Shown here: positions 18,674 through 27,469 of the stretch, in pieces
Numbering within the stretch: the first letter of the stretch is position 1
How the letters are laid out: the number at the start of each line of letters is the position of its first letter
From: Nocardia bhagyanarayanae
Lineage (GTDB): Bacteria > Actinomycetota > Actinomycetes > Mycobacteriales > Mycobacteriaceae
Assembly: GCF_006716565.1 (NCBI RefSeq)
Contig: NZ_VFPG01000002.1
Location: forward strand, 682,001-746,000
Direction of reading: 5' to 3'
DNA length: 64,000 bases
Program-made: the position numbers and the translations under genes
The notes under the pieces: generated by a model
What the model was told of the DNA's origin: nothing
The model's database searches: none
The model's input: only the letters and a program-made list of their open reading frames with translations

Positions 18674-19549
18674 TCAGATACCGAAGGCGTGGCGCAGCCG
18701 GGTGGTGGAGCGCGGTGCGACGTTCGCCAGCGCGCGGAGGCCGCGGGCGCGGCGCGGATGTTCGTCGTGGTCGGTGATGGCGGTCTCGACGGCGCGGGCC
18801 ACCTCGGCCGGGCCGCGGTCGTACTCGTCGGCGAATTCCAGTTCCGTTCCGGCCGAGGCGGGGTCGGTGTGCACGGCCGGATAGTCGATCGCGGTGACGT
18901 GGATGCCGCGCGGTCCGAGCTCGGCCTCGGCGCATTCGGCGAAGGTGGTCCACGCGGCCTGGGAACTCGCGTAGGAGGCGAAATTGGCCGCCGCGGCGGC
19001 ATTGTGGTGCGCGGGGCCGACGTTCACCACGTGGCCGGAACCGGAGTTGAGCATCGCCGGTAGCAGGCCGAGGGTCAGCCGGAGGGGGCCGAAGTAGTTG
19101 ACCGCCATCATGCGCTGGTAGTCGCGGAAACGGTCGAGGGATTGCGCGACGGGACGGTGCAGCGGGCGTCCGGCGTTGTTCACCAGGACGTCGACCGAGC
19201 CGAATTCGGCGAGCACCCACGTGACGAGCTGGTCGACGTCGCCGAGCGCGGAGATGTCGCACCGGAACCAGTGCGCCTGCCCGCCCGACCGGATGATCTC
19301 CTCGCACGCGGTGATGAGCTGATCACCACGCCGCGCGACCAGCAGCAGCTGCGCGCCGCGATCGGCCAGCAGAGCGGCGGTGGCGCGACCGACCTCGGAG
19401 CACGCGTCGGTGACCAGAACTCGCTTGCCCGCAAGGGATCCGGTGGCGCCCTCGTCCGCACCACCGGATCGTTCGGCGCGCGGTGCTGATGCGCGGAGCC
19501 TGCGTTCGACGAAACGGGCCGGGGCGGGGCGGAATTCGAGCATCGACAC
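18674..19549 (-). CDS. SDR-fold protein lacking the catalytic residues
   Basis: The 291-aa sequence is clearly a short-chain dehydrogenase fold (NNAG present, overall length and pattern normal), but the cofactor loop reads TDACSEVG instead of TGxxxGxG, the catalytic serine position reads NVGPAHH, and the YxxxK motif reads YASSQ. Only the tyrosine remains. The first ~37 residues are an extra tail. It begins with GTG after GAAGG; the ATG two codons on is an alternative. It is probably not a dehydrogenase; a binding or regulatory role is possible (inference). Confidence 0.85.
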   Translation of the reverse strand: MSMLEFRPAPARFVERRLRASAPRAERSGGADEGATGSLAGKRVLVTDACSEVGRATAALLADRGAQLLLVARRGDQLITACEEIIRSGGQAHWFRCDISALGDVDQLVTWVLAEFGSVDVLVNNAGRPLHRPVAQSLDRFRDYQRMMAVNYFGPLRLTLGLLPAMLNSGSGHVVNVGPAHHNAAAAANFASYASSQAAWTTFAECAEAELGPRGIHVTAIDYPAVHTDPASAGTELEFADEYDRGPAEVARAVETAITDHDEHPRRARGLRALANVAPRSTTRLRHAFGI

Positions 19550-19674
19550 AGCTACCTTCGCATTGGAGACACGCTGAACGAACCCATCGGCACCCCGCCG
19601 ACAATGCCGAGTCGACCGCGGTCACCGAGTGGCTAGGGAGCTACCACTCGGCGACTCGTACGGTGCGGCACAGT

Positions 19675-20952
19675 CTAATCGGCCGATTCGTAGCGCATGG
19701 CGTGTTCGGAGGCGCAGATCTCATCGATTCCGGCGACGATGTCGCGCAGCAGTTCCGAGGGCAGGGCGGACGGACGCAACCGGCAGGTGAAGGTGATCAG
19801 GCCGTGGTCCTCGGCGGGCAGATTGCGCGCGGCGGCCTCGGACCGCAGGTAGGTCGAGCGCACGCCGTAGGTCATCGCGGAGATGACGGTGAAGCAGCCG
19901 GTGCGTTCCCGGTGGCCGGAGAACAGGTCGTGCAGCCGGTAGAACACCGACGCGTAGGTCGACAGCGGCGCGAAAACGCCGACGCGGTAGGCGGGTCCGC
20001 GCTCCGAGGAGCTGATCACCGTGTCGGCGAGGTACTCCGCGTCGCGCAGCGTGAGCACCTTGGGGGCGAACATCAGCGCGCCCGCCGCGGCGTTGCGCAC
20101 CGGCATGCCCGCCTTGCCGCCCGCGTGCGAGGCGATGGCGCCCAACGACTTCCGGGTACGCGTGCCGACCTCGCGGCGAGCGCGCAGCGAACGGGTCGGC
20201 GTGGTGGGGTACAGACTTGACCACTGGCCGAAGCGCACGGTACCGAGCTGCACGTGGCCGGTGCCGACCGGCCGTGCCACCTTCAGCGGCGCGGTGTCGA
20301 CCCAGCGGCCGACCTGCAACGCCGCGTTGCCCGGGCGCACGATCTCCGAATGCGCGTGCTCGACGAAGGAATCGAAATCGAGGAACCGGTCGGCGTCGGT
20401 GGTGAGCCAGGTGTGGTCCTTGTCGATGTCGACCGCGTCCAGGGTGAGCGCGGTGATGATGCCCGCGCGCCCGCCCGCGCCGAGGATGCGGTGGAAGCGC
20501 TCGGTGTGGTGGTCGCGTCCGCAGGTGCCGATGCGCCCGTCCGGGTCGACGTATTCCAGATCCACGATCTGGTCGATGAACAGCCCGTACCGGTGCGAGG
20601 CGCTGCTCACGCCGCCGACCGAGGCGAATCCGCCCGCGGTGATGTCGCGGTGGTCGCCGACGATGGGCAGGCCGAGCCCGTGCGCGCCGAGGCGGCGGTC
20701 GATGTCGGAGAGCTTGGCGCCCGCCTGCACGCGGACGGTGCGACGACCCAGGTTGATGTCGAGCACCGAGTTCATCCGGCGCAGCGAGACCACGGTGCGC
20801 TGATCGGGCAGCGTCAGGTTGTCGTCGACCGGCTCGCCGCCGCGGACCGTCAGACGTTCCGCGCGACCCCGTGAATCCCGCACCGTGCGAACGACATCCG
20901 CGGTGTCACGGGGTAGATATTCTTCGGCGGAGACAGACTGCGGCGTGCTCAT
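19675..20952 (-). CDS. FAD-linked oxidoreductase (PCMH-type FAD-binding domain)
   Basis: A 425-aa protein with a PCMH-type FAD domain: VRVQAGAKLSDIDRRLGAHGLGLP and DITAGGFASVGGVSSASHRYG (residues ~70-125), then GAGGRAGIITALTL. The C-terminal half is less conserved. Related proteins oxidise alcohols or sugars. The ATG at 20952 (MSTPQSV) is chosen; the 36 residues upstream are Arg-rich junk. It precedes the SDR-like gene by 125 bp on the same strand, which may be a functional pair. Substrate unknown. Confidence 0.8.
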   Translation of the reverse strand: MSTPQSVSAEEYLPRDTADVVRTVRDSRGRAERLTVRGGEPVDDNLTLPDQRTVVSLRRMNSVLDINLGRRTVRVQAGAKLSDIDRRLGAHGLGLPIVGDHRDITAGGFASVGGVSSASHRYGLFIDQIVDLEYVDPDGRIGTCGRDHHTERFHRILGAGGRAGIITALTLDAVDIDKDHTWLTTDADRFLDFDSFVEHAHSEIVRPGNAALQVGRWVDTAPLKVARPVGTGHVQLGTVRFGQWSSLYPTTPTRSLRARREVGTRTRKSLGAIASHAGGKAGMPVRNAAAGALMFAPKVLTLRDAEYLADTVISSSERGPAYRVGVFAPLSTYASVFYRLHDLFSGHRERTGCFTVISAMTYGVRSTYLRSEAAARNLPAEDHGLITFTCRLRPSALPSELLRDIVAGIDEICASEHAMRYESAD

Positions 20953-21124
20953 GGCACGACAGCTAACCACAGTCTGGCGCTCGGTGCGCACCCGAAGTCG
21001 GAGGCTCTTTCCTCGCACCCGGACCACCCCTTTCGACCTGCGATTATGCGGATTTCGCACGCCTCGGGAATCGGTCCTTCTGCCACCCGAATCGGCACGG
21101 CGCGGATCGGCTCTCGCTCGCGGC

Positions 21125-22681
21125 TCAGCGACCGGGCGCGGGCAGGCGCTGAGCGAAGAGCACCGCGCCCGTCGCGTCGCACAGATTCACCGTCAGCTCG
21201 GCGGTGCGGCCGTCGATGTGGACCTCGCCGAAATGCTGATAGGCGGCGTCCAGCGGCGAGGTGTTCGGCGCGGGCGGCGCGTGCACGAACACGGCCTCGG
21301 GGCCGAAGGTGGGGTCGAGCTGGTTGGGACCGAAGGCGCCCGCGTTGAGCGGTCCGGAGACGAACTCCCAGAACTCGTCGAAATCGGTGAACGCCGCGCG
21401 TTCGGGGGAGTAGCGGTGCGCCGCCGTGTAGTGCACGTCGGCGGTCAGCCACACCACGCCGGTCACCCGGTTCGCTTTGATCGCCGAAAGCACCTGCGCG
21501 ATCTCGGTTTCCCGGCCCGAGGGTGCGCCGGGTGCGCCGTTGGCCGGTCCCTCGAACGCGGTCTTGCCGTCCGGCACGATCACGCCGAGCGGCAGGTCGG
21601 CGGCGACGATCTTCCAGGTGGCCCTGGAGTCGCGCAGGCCGTCGATCAGCCATTTCGTCTGTGCCGCACCGAAGATCTTGCCGTCGGGCGCGGTGTTGGC
21701 GCCGTTGGCGTCCTTGTAGGCGCGCATGTCCAGGACGAATACGTCGAGCAGCGGGCCGTAGGAGATCTTGCGGTACAGCCTGCCGTCGACGGCTTCCTTC
21801 GGATCGAGCGGCATCCACTCGTGGAACGCTTGCCAGGCGCGGGCGGCCAGGGTATCCATGCTGCGTTCGGTGTAGCCCTTGTCCGCGGCGACGGTGCCGC
21901 CGGGGAACCAGTTGTTGACCGTCTCGTGGTCGTCCCACTGGACCAGTTGGGCCACCGAGGCATTGAACCTTCGATAGTTCTGATCGGTCAGGTTGTAGGC
22001 GTATTGGCCGCGGAACTGGTCGAGGGTCTGCGCGACCGCGCTCTTGGCTTCGGTGACGGTGTTGCGCCAGATCCGGCCGTCGGGCAGGGTGACCGACTCC
22101 TGGAGCGGGACGTCGGCGTAGACCACGTCGCCGGAATGCAGGAACAGGTGCGGGTCGCGCGCGGCCATGGTGGCGAAGATCGTCATCCCGCCGAGGTCCG
22201 GGTTGATGCCGTACCCCTGGCCCGCGACGTCGCCGGACCACTGGATCCTGATGTCGGACTGGGTCGTCGGCGCGGTGCGGAACACGCCTCGCAGCGGCTC
22301 GGAGGTGGCGCCGTCCTCGGCTTCGAGGGTGACGCGGTAGTGCACCAGCGAGCCGGCGGGCAGGCCCGCGACACGGACGCGTCCGGTGCCGTCGGTGTCG
22401 GGGGTGAGCAGCGGGCCGGTGAAACGGCGCGCGTCGGTGAAGGATTCGGTGGCGGCCGTCTCCACGATCAGCGTGGCGGGCCGATCCGAGCGGGCCCAGA
22501 TCAGCGCGCCGTCCGAGCGCGGATCGCCGACCGCGACCCCGTGCGTCAGGTTCGGACGCTGCCGGACCAGCCTCGGACCGTCGTCCGTGCCGCAGGCGGC
22601 CAGCGCGGGCGCGGCCACCAGACCGAGCGCGGAGGTGCGCAGGAGGGTGCGCCGGGAGAGTTCCGAATGACCGAGAGTCAT
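21125..22681 (-). CDS. phoD: PhoD-family alkaline phosphatase/phosphodiesterase, Tat-exported lipoprotein
   Basis: The 518-aa protein has a twin-arginine signal (SRRTLLRTSALGLVAAPALAA) running into a lipobox AAC, then a PhoD N-terminal domain and the metal-binding phosphatase domain: GDVAGQGYG, LHSGDVVYAD, WDDHETVNNW, and WLTADVHYTAAH. It releases phosphate from phosphoesters outside the cell, using Ca/Fe in known members. ATG at 22681 is preferred over the GTG at 22690 because GCGAGGG lies 8 nt upstream. Confidence 0.9.
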   Translation of the reverse strand: MTLGHSELSRRTLLRTSALGLVAAPALAACGTDDGPRLVRQRPNLTHGVAVGDPRSDGALIWARSDRPATLIVETAATESFTDARRFTGPLLTPDTDGTGRVRVAGLPAGSLVHYRVTLEAEDGATSEPLRGVFRTAPTTQSDIRIQWSGDVAGQGYGINPDLGGMTIFATMAARDPHLFLHSGDVVYADVPLQESVTLPDGRIWRNTVTEAKSAVAQTLDQFRGQYAYNLTDQNYRRFNASVAQLVQWDDHETVNNWFPGGTVAADKGYTERSMDTLAARAWQAFHEWMPLDPKEAVDGRLYRKISYGPLLDVFVLDMRAYKDANGANTAPDGKIFGAAQTKWLIDGLRDSRATWKIVAADLPLGVIVPDGKTAFEGPANGAPGAPSGRETEIAQVLSAIKANRVTGVVWLTADVHYTAAHRYSPERAAFTDFDEFWEFVSGPLNAGAFGPNQLDPTFGPEAVFVHAPPAPNTSPLDAAYQHFGEVHIDGRTAELTVNLCDATGAVLFAQRLPAPGR

Positions 22682-22729
22682 GGAATTCACCCTCGCGGAG
22701 TTACGCCAACGTCGCGTGAACTGCCGCTG

Positions 22730-23026
22730 TCAGTCCGACCAATTGACCGGACCGGGTGGTTGTTCGGTGGCGTGCCGATTCGGTCGCTCTCCGTCGGCGC
22801 GCAGTCGATCCTCGACATCGATGACCAGGCCGACGCGTGGGTTGTTGCGGATTCGTTCGAGGTGGGGCCGGTCCGGATAGCTGGTGAAGTAGAAAACGTC
22901 TGCCGCCCATAGGAACCAGATCGGCATTACGTGCGGGTAGCCGTCGACATCGATGGTTGCCAACCGCGCGACAGCGTCTGTGTTCAGCAGCTCGGCGATC
23001 TCCGTGGTCTTCAGTCGTCGCACCAT
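22730..23026 (-). pseudogene. C-terminally truncated PPOX/F420-type flavin-binding protein
   Basis: The 98-aa product has the N-terminal half of the pyridoxamine-oxidase-like family (LATIDVDGYPHVMPIWFLW, FYFTSYPDRPHLERIRNNPRVGLVIDVEDRLRADGERPNR). Family members usually run 130-150 aa, and the homologous part ends abruptly after GERPNR, where a short unrelated tail ends at a stop. No other frame restores the missing barrel strands. It may be a pseudogene or a small remnant that is still expressed. Confidence 0.6.
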
Positions 23027-23280
23027 TGGTTCATGCTGCCCGAGGATGGGCGGTGGCTGGCGGCAGCTGGGCGCGCGCCCACCTCGCCGACGTATGTCCG
23101 GGCGCGGTCGGCCGCCGCTCTGAGGCGTCGCTGGTGGCCACAGGCGCGACCGTCGGTCGCGTGCGGGGTGGGTGGCCTTCGTTCTGGGCGCGGGTCGGAT
23201 GTTCGCCGCACGAGGTCGTCGCTGTGGCCCCGTCGCGGCGGCGAGTTCGTCCGTCGCGTGGTGAGTTCGACGGGGACTGT

Positions 23281-24873
23281 TCAGAGTTCGGGCGGTCGCT
23301 TGGTTGGCGGACCATCGGTGGGGCCCGACGTTGGCGTGCCGGGGGCGGCGTGGGGCTCGGGCGCGGTCGTTGGCACGGCGGGGTCGGGGGCCGCGGCGGT
23401 CGGCGCGATCGACAGTCGGGCGTTCGGTTGGGCTGGACGCACCCGGCGCAGCGGTTCGGTCGGGCTGTCCGGCATCCACGGCGAATTCGCGTCGTCCAGG
23501 CCGAGGGCCGCGATGACGTCCGGGAACCAGCGGGTGCATTCGGCGCCTAGGGGCAGTTCGGGCTGGAGCTGCGACATCACGCTCACGCCCGCGAGGAAGG
23601 TGCGCAGCATGGGGGTGTGTTCGGCGGGCATGGTGAGCTGGCGGATGACATTGGACAGGCTCAGGTCCACCGTCGCCGAGACCCGCTTGCGCAGCCAGTC
23701 GGTGGTCAGGCGGAAGGTCGGGTCGAGCATGGCGTCGCGCATCGGCGCCAGCTGCTCGAGCACGGTGTGGCTGTCCAGCGCGCGGTCCGGTTCGACGTAA
23801 CCGCGGCGGCGGATCGCGGCCTCCAGGTCGGTCGGGTCGCCGGAGAGGATCGCGCGCGCGATGTCGGTCAGCGCGTCCAGGTAGCCGGGCGGGAACGGTG
23901 CGCACGCGCCGAAATCGACGACCCCGAGCCTGCCGTCGGGCATGATGCGGAAATTGCCTGGGTGCGGATCGCCGTACAGCAGACCGGCTTTCGTCGGACC
24001 GGACAGCAGGAAGCGCAGCACGAGCAAACCGATCCGGTCGCGGTCGAACGGCGCGCCCTGTGCCACCATCCGCGACAGCGAGACGCCGTCCAGCCATTCG
24101 GTGATCAGCACGTCGCCCTGTTGCGCGACCACGCCGGGCACCACGAAATCGGGATCGTCGGCGTAGGCCGCGGCGAAGCTGCGCTGGTGCGCGGCCTCGA
24201 TCTCATAGTCGAGTTCCTCGCCGATGTAGGCGCACAGCGCCTCGATCACCGCGCGCGAATCCGCTCCCGGCAGCAGCGCGGTGAACAGCGGCGCGATCCG
24301 GCGCAGCGCTTGCAGATCGCTGAGCACCGCCTCCCGCGCGCCGGGATACATCACCTTCACGGCCACCCGGCGGCCGTCGTGCCACACCGCGCGGTGCACC
24401 TGCCCGACCGACGCCGCCGCGGCGGGCCGGTCCTCGAACTCCAGGAACAGCCCGCGCCAGTCCGGACCGAGCTGGGTCGCCAGCGCGGCGTGCACCATCG
24501 GGGGCAGCATGGCGGGCGCCGAATCCTGCAGCTGGTTCAGCGCGTCGCGGTACGGCGCGGCGAAATCGGCTGGCAGCGCCAGCTCGTACAGCGACATCAG
24601 TTGCCCGAGCTTGGCGACACAGCCTTTGAGCTCGCCGAGCACGTCGAACAGGTGTTGGGCGGTCCGCGCTTGGATCTCGCGGTTCACCTCGTCGGCGGGA
24701 CGGCCGAGCATGCGTTTGCCCGCGCCCGCGACCCGCCTGCCCGCGAACGCGACCGGTAGTCCGGCCAGCTTCGTGGTGCGGGCGAGTCGGCCCGTCGGCG
24801 GATCACCGGCGGGCTCGGCGTCGACGCGCCTGGGCAGCTTCAGAATTCGACCACCGGTGTCGCGGCGGACCAT
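23281..24873 (-). CDS. ABC1/ADCK (UbiB-like) atypical kinase
   Basis: A 530-aa protein with the ABC1 hallmarks: KLGQLMSLYE (KxGQ), the Ala-rich loop AAAASVGQVHRA in place of a Gly-rich loop, VAVKV, GDPHPGNF and VDFGA. Known relatives support quinone or lipid metabolism; the substrate here is not known. The last ~55 residues are Pro/Ala/Thr-rich and disordered. ATG at 24873 has GAGG 5 nt upstream. Confidence 0.88.
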   Translation of the reverse strand: MVRRDTGGRILKLPRRVDAEPAGDPPTGRLARTTKLAGLPVAFAGRRVAGAGKRMLGRPADEVNREIQARTAQHLFDVLGELKGCVAKLGQLMSLYELALPADFAAPYRDALNQLQDSAPAMLPPMVHAALATQLGPDWRGLFLEFEDRPAAAASVGQVHRAVWHDGRRVAVKVMYPGAREAVLSDLQALRRIAPLFTALLPGADSRAVIEALCAYIGEELDYEIEAAHQRSFAAAYADDPDFVVPGVVAQQGDVLITEWLDGVSLSRMVAQGAPFDRDRIGLLVLRFLLSGPTKAGLLYGDPHPGNFRIMPDGRLGVVDFGACAPFPPGYLDALTDIARAILSGDPTDLEAAIRRRGYVEPDRALDSHTVLEQLAPMRDAMLDPTFRLTTDWLRKRVSATVDLSLSNVIRQLTMPAEHTPMLRTFLAGVSVMSQLQPELPLGAECTRWFPDVIAALGLDDANSPWMPDSPTEPLRRVRPAQPNARLSIAPTAAAPDPAVPTTAPEPHAAPGTPTSGPTDGPPTKRPPEL

Positions 24874-24956
24874 GCTCACCTCACTCGCACGCCGAGCAGT
24901 CCACCCCTACCCGTGGTCCCGCGTCGACGTTGTGTGACAAGGCTACCAACGAGGCC

Positions 24957-25721
24957 TCAGTGGGCGAGCCGCGCCAGGCGGTGGTGCAGTTCTCCCGCCC
25001 AGTCGACGCCCTCGAGCCGCTGGTAGTCGACCCACAGCGCGTCGAAGACGTCGCGGCCCTCGGAGATCCAGCCGCCGCGCTTGTCCGCCTCCAGCACCAC
25101 GCTCATGCCGGTCTCGGTGGCGACGAAGGTGACCTCCAGCTGGTTCAGCCGCGGGTAGTGCGGCGAACCGGCGAACTCGATCTCCTGGTAGAACGGCAAG
25201 GTCTGCGGGGTGTTGTGCACCCGACCCGACTCCACGTCGGCGCTGCGCAGGTGAAAACCCAAGCGCTCCACGGCCGCCAGCAGCACGTGCTGGGCGGGCA
25301 GCGCGCCGACGCCGATGGGGTCGGTGTCGGCGGCGTCCACCGCGCCGTGGATCTCCACGATCGTGCGCAGCGAGACCACCGTGCCGGGCAGATGCCTGCC
25401 GTTGTAGAACGTGATCGGCGTTTCCATCGGCGCGCGCGCCGCGAAACGGAAGTCCAGCACCGCGCCGGGCGGCAGGTGCAGCGGACCGTGTACTCCGGTG
25501 CGGCCGAAAGCGATGTCGCGCAGACCCTCGTGGTCCTCGCACTCCTGCTCGGCCCTGGTCACGAATTCCACCGCGACCTGCGCGATGTCCTGCCCGACCT
25601 GCCCGCCGCGCAGCCGAACCACGCCTTCGACCACCCCGCCCGGCTGCACCCCCGGCGTGAACAACTCGGTCTCGACCTCGGCCCCGCCGACCCCCGCCGC
25701 CGCCAACAACTTCTTGAACAT
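24957..25721 (-). CDS. Spo0M-like (SpoOM) arrestin-fold protein
   Basis: The 254-aa protein begins MFKKLLAAAGVGGAEVETEL and has paired beta-sandwich repeats (PGGVVEGVVRLRGG; FNGRHLPG-like loop FYNGRHLPGTVVSL) typical of the Spo0M family, which has an arrestin-like fold. In Bacillus it affects sporulation control; in non-sporulating actinobacteria the role is unknown. It lies 83 bp upstream of the ABC1 kinase on the same strand. Confidence 0.85.
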   Translation of the reverse strand: MFKKLLAAAGVGGAEVETELFTPGVQPGGVVEGVVRLRGGQVGQDIAQVAVEFVTRAEQECEDHEGLRDIAFGRTGVHGPLHLPPGAVLDFRFAARAPMETPITFYNGRHLPGTVVSLRTIVEIHGAVDAADTDPIGVGALPAQHVLLAAVERLGFHLRSADVESGRVHNTPQTLPFYQEIEFAGSPHYPRLNQLEVTFVATETGMSVVLEADKRGGWISEGRDVFDALWVDYQRLEGVDWAGELHHRLARLAH

Positions 25722-25835
25722 GCCCCGCAGTCTCCCCGCCCCGCCTTACCGACACCTTGCTGTTCACTTACCGTGTGACCAACGTCATCGGCAGCCTTCG
25801 CGGCGCGTGCAAGGCGTATGGCAGGTCTGTGCGGG

Positions 25836-26495
25836 TCAGGGCAGGGCGAGGCGGGCGCTGGTGACGAAGTCGGCGCAGGCATCGGCGGATTTGTCGCCGG
25901 AGGGGTGTTCGACTCCGCTGTTGACGTCGACGGCGAAGGGGCGGACCTTGCGTATGGCGTCGCCGACATTGGCCGTGTTCAGGCCGCCCGCCAGGATGAC
26001 GGGTCGGCCGAGCACGCGCAGCTCGTCGACGATCGCCGCGCTCACGGACCAGTCGTGGGTACGGCCGGTGCCGCCCAGGCGGTCGGTCGTGCGCGAATCC
26101 AACAGGACCGCATCGCAATCCGCCGCGGCCGCTCGGGCAATACCGACGGCCTCGGGCCCGGTGACGTGCACGGCTCGGATGATTCGGTGCGTCGAGGCCG
26201 AGCGCACCTGCCGAACGGTCTCGCCGGTCACCAGGCCGTGGATCTGAACTGCGTCCACGTCAACATGTTCGGCGAGTTCGAGGATCGCCTCGGCGCTCCC
26301 GAGATGGGTGACCAGAACCCTGGTGACGAACGGCGGCGTCTGCCCGGCGAGCCATGCGGCCCGGTCGGTGTCGAGCGCGTCTTCGCTGACGTGGGTGACG
26401 CCCGCGATGAACCCGACCGCGTCGGCGCCCGCGTCGATCGCGATCCGCAGGTCGCTTTCGGACCTGATTCCGCACAGCTTCGCACGCACCGGCAC
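25836..26495 (-). CDS. trpF: Phosphoribosylanthranilate isomerase (stand-alone TrpF)
   Basis: This 219-aa TIM barrel has KLCGIRSESDLRIAIDAGADAVGF at its N-terminus (Cys general base), VLLDSR with the catalytic Asp, and VILAGGLNTANVGDAI, the TrpF phosphate-binding signature. It converts N-(5-phosphoribosyl)anthranilate to CdRP. Many actinobacteria rely on the dual HisA/TrpF enzyme PriA instead, so a separate TrpF is notable. GTG at 26495 has a TATCGT box 6 nt upstream; a second GTG two codons on is possible. Confidence 0.88.
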   Translation of the reverse strand: MPVRAKLCGIRSESDLRIAIDAGADAVGFIAGVTHVSEDALDTDRAAWLAGQTPPFVTRVLVTHLGSAEAILELAEHVDVDAVQIHGLVTGETVRQVRSASTHRIIRAVHVTGPEAVGIARAAAADCDAVLLDSRTTDRLGGTGRTHDWSVSAAIVDELRVLGRPVILAGGLNTANVGDAIRKVRPFAVDVNSGVEHPSGDKSADACADFVTSARLALP

Positions 26496-26501
26496 CGGGC
26501 C

Positions 26502-26507
26502 ACGATA
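26502..26507 (-). promoter_or_regulatory. -10 element of trpF (TATCGT)
   Basis: TATCGT on the minus strand ends 6 nt before the GTG. It lies directly after the plsC terminator, giving trpF its own promoter. Confidence 0.5.
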
Positions 26508-26522
26508 CCGTCGCGGAAATGG

Positions 26523-26558
26523 GAACGGCCCCGGGACCTTTGGTCTCCGGGGCCGTTC
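26523..26558 (-). terminator. Terminator between plsC and trpF
   Basis: GAACGGCCCCGG and CCGGGGCCGTTC make a 12-bp stem, extended inside by GACC/GGTC. Confidence 0.85.
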
Positions 26559-26566
26559 TGGGGAGG

Positions 26567-27289
26567 TCAGCTGGCGGCGGTGTCGGGGATGCGGGAGGCC
26601 TCGGGCTTGGAGCCGGAGGGGACGCCCTTGAGGCTGTGGGCGTAGACGTCGACGTATTCCTGGCCGCTCAGTCGCATGAGCTCGTACATGACCTCGTCGG
26701 TGACGGCGCGTTCGACGAAGCGGTTGCCGCTCATGCCCTCGTAGCGAGAGAAGTCGAGGGGGGCGCCGTACTTGATCGTCACCTTGCGGCGGCGCCACTT
26801 GAAGGGGCCGGGCGGGGAGACCTCGTTGGTGCCGATGACGGCGACGGGGATGACGGGCACGCCGGTTTCGAGCGCGAGCCGGGCCAGGCCGGTCTTGCCC
26901 TTGTAGAGGCGGCCGTCGGGAGAGCGGGTGCCCTCGGGGTAGAGGCCGACCAGGCGGCCCTCGTCGAGCAGCTTGCGCGCGGCGTTCAGCGCGTCCTCGG
27001 CGGCGGAGGCGCCGCTGCGGTCGATCGGGTACTGGCCGGTGCCGCTGAAGAAGAACTTCTGCAGGCGGCCCTTGAAGCCGGGGGTGGTGAAGTACTCGGC
27101 CTTGGCGAGGTAGTTGATCCGCCGCGGGCTCGACAGCGGAGCGAACAGCCAGTCGGCGAAGGATAGGTGATTACCCGCCATGATGGCCGGCCCGTGCGCC
27201 GGGATGTTCTCCACGCCCTCTACGGTCGGCCGATTGTAGAGACGAATGAAGGGTCCCACGAGCACGAACTTCAGCAGCCAGTAGAACAT
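26567..27289 (-). CDS. plsC: 1-acyl-sn-glycerol-3-phosphate acyltransferase-like protein (PlsC family)
   Basis: The 240-aa protein has the acyltransferase motifs NHLSFAD (HX4D, residues ~38-44), YPEGTRS (near 118) and VPVIPVAVIGT. It probably acylates a lysophospholipid or a related glycolipid at the membrane. ATG at 27289 follows GGAAGGA. It occupies the place of Rv2182c in the pimB-linked block. Confidence 0.9.
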   Translation of the reverse strand: MFYWLLKFVLVGPFIRLYNRPTVEGVENIPAHGPAIMAGNHLSFADWLFAPLSSPRRINYLAKAEYFTTPGFKGRLQKFFFSGTGQYPIDRSGASAAEDALNAARKLLDEGRLVGLYPEGTRSPDGRLYKGKTGLARLALETGVPVIPVAVIGTNEVSPPGPFKWRRRKVTIKYGAPLDFSRYEGMSGNRFVERAVTDEVMYELMRLSGQEYVDVYAHSLKGVPSGSKPEASRIPDTAAS

Positions 27290-27394
27290 GACGTCCTTCC
27301 CCCGGGACCGGGATAGTAGCGGGCAACCTGCGTCAGTTGCCGACTTTACCGCTGGCTGGAGATCACATCCAATTGCAGCGGTGTATCTCACCAC

Positions 27395-27437
27395 AATCGG
27401 GCGGAAGCGGCTCCCGAAGGTCCCTCCGCCCCCGATT
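27395..27437 (-). terminator. Hairpin after the ROK kinase gene
   Basis: CAATCGGGCGGA pairs with TCCGCCCCCGATTG (2-nt bulge), between the ROK gene end and the plsC start. Confidence 0.55.
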
Positions 27438-27469
27438 GATTCGAACGCATGTGCCCTTGCGTGCCGAAG

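Noticed and set aside
27425..27455. tRNA T-loop-like GTTCGAATC on the minus strand
   Set aside because: Flanking bases do not form the T-stem or a cloverleaf; the stretch belongs to a terminator-like hairpin.
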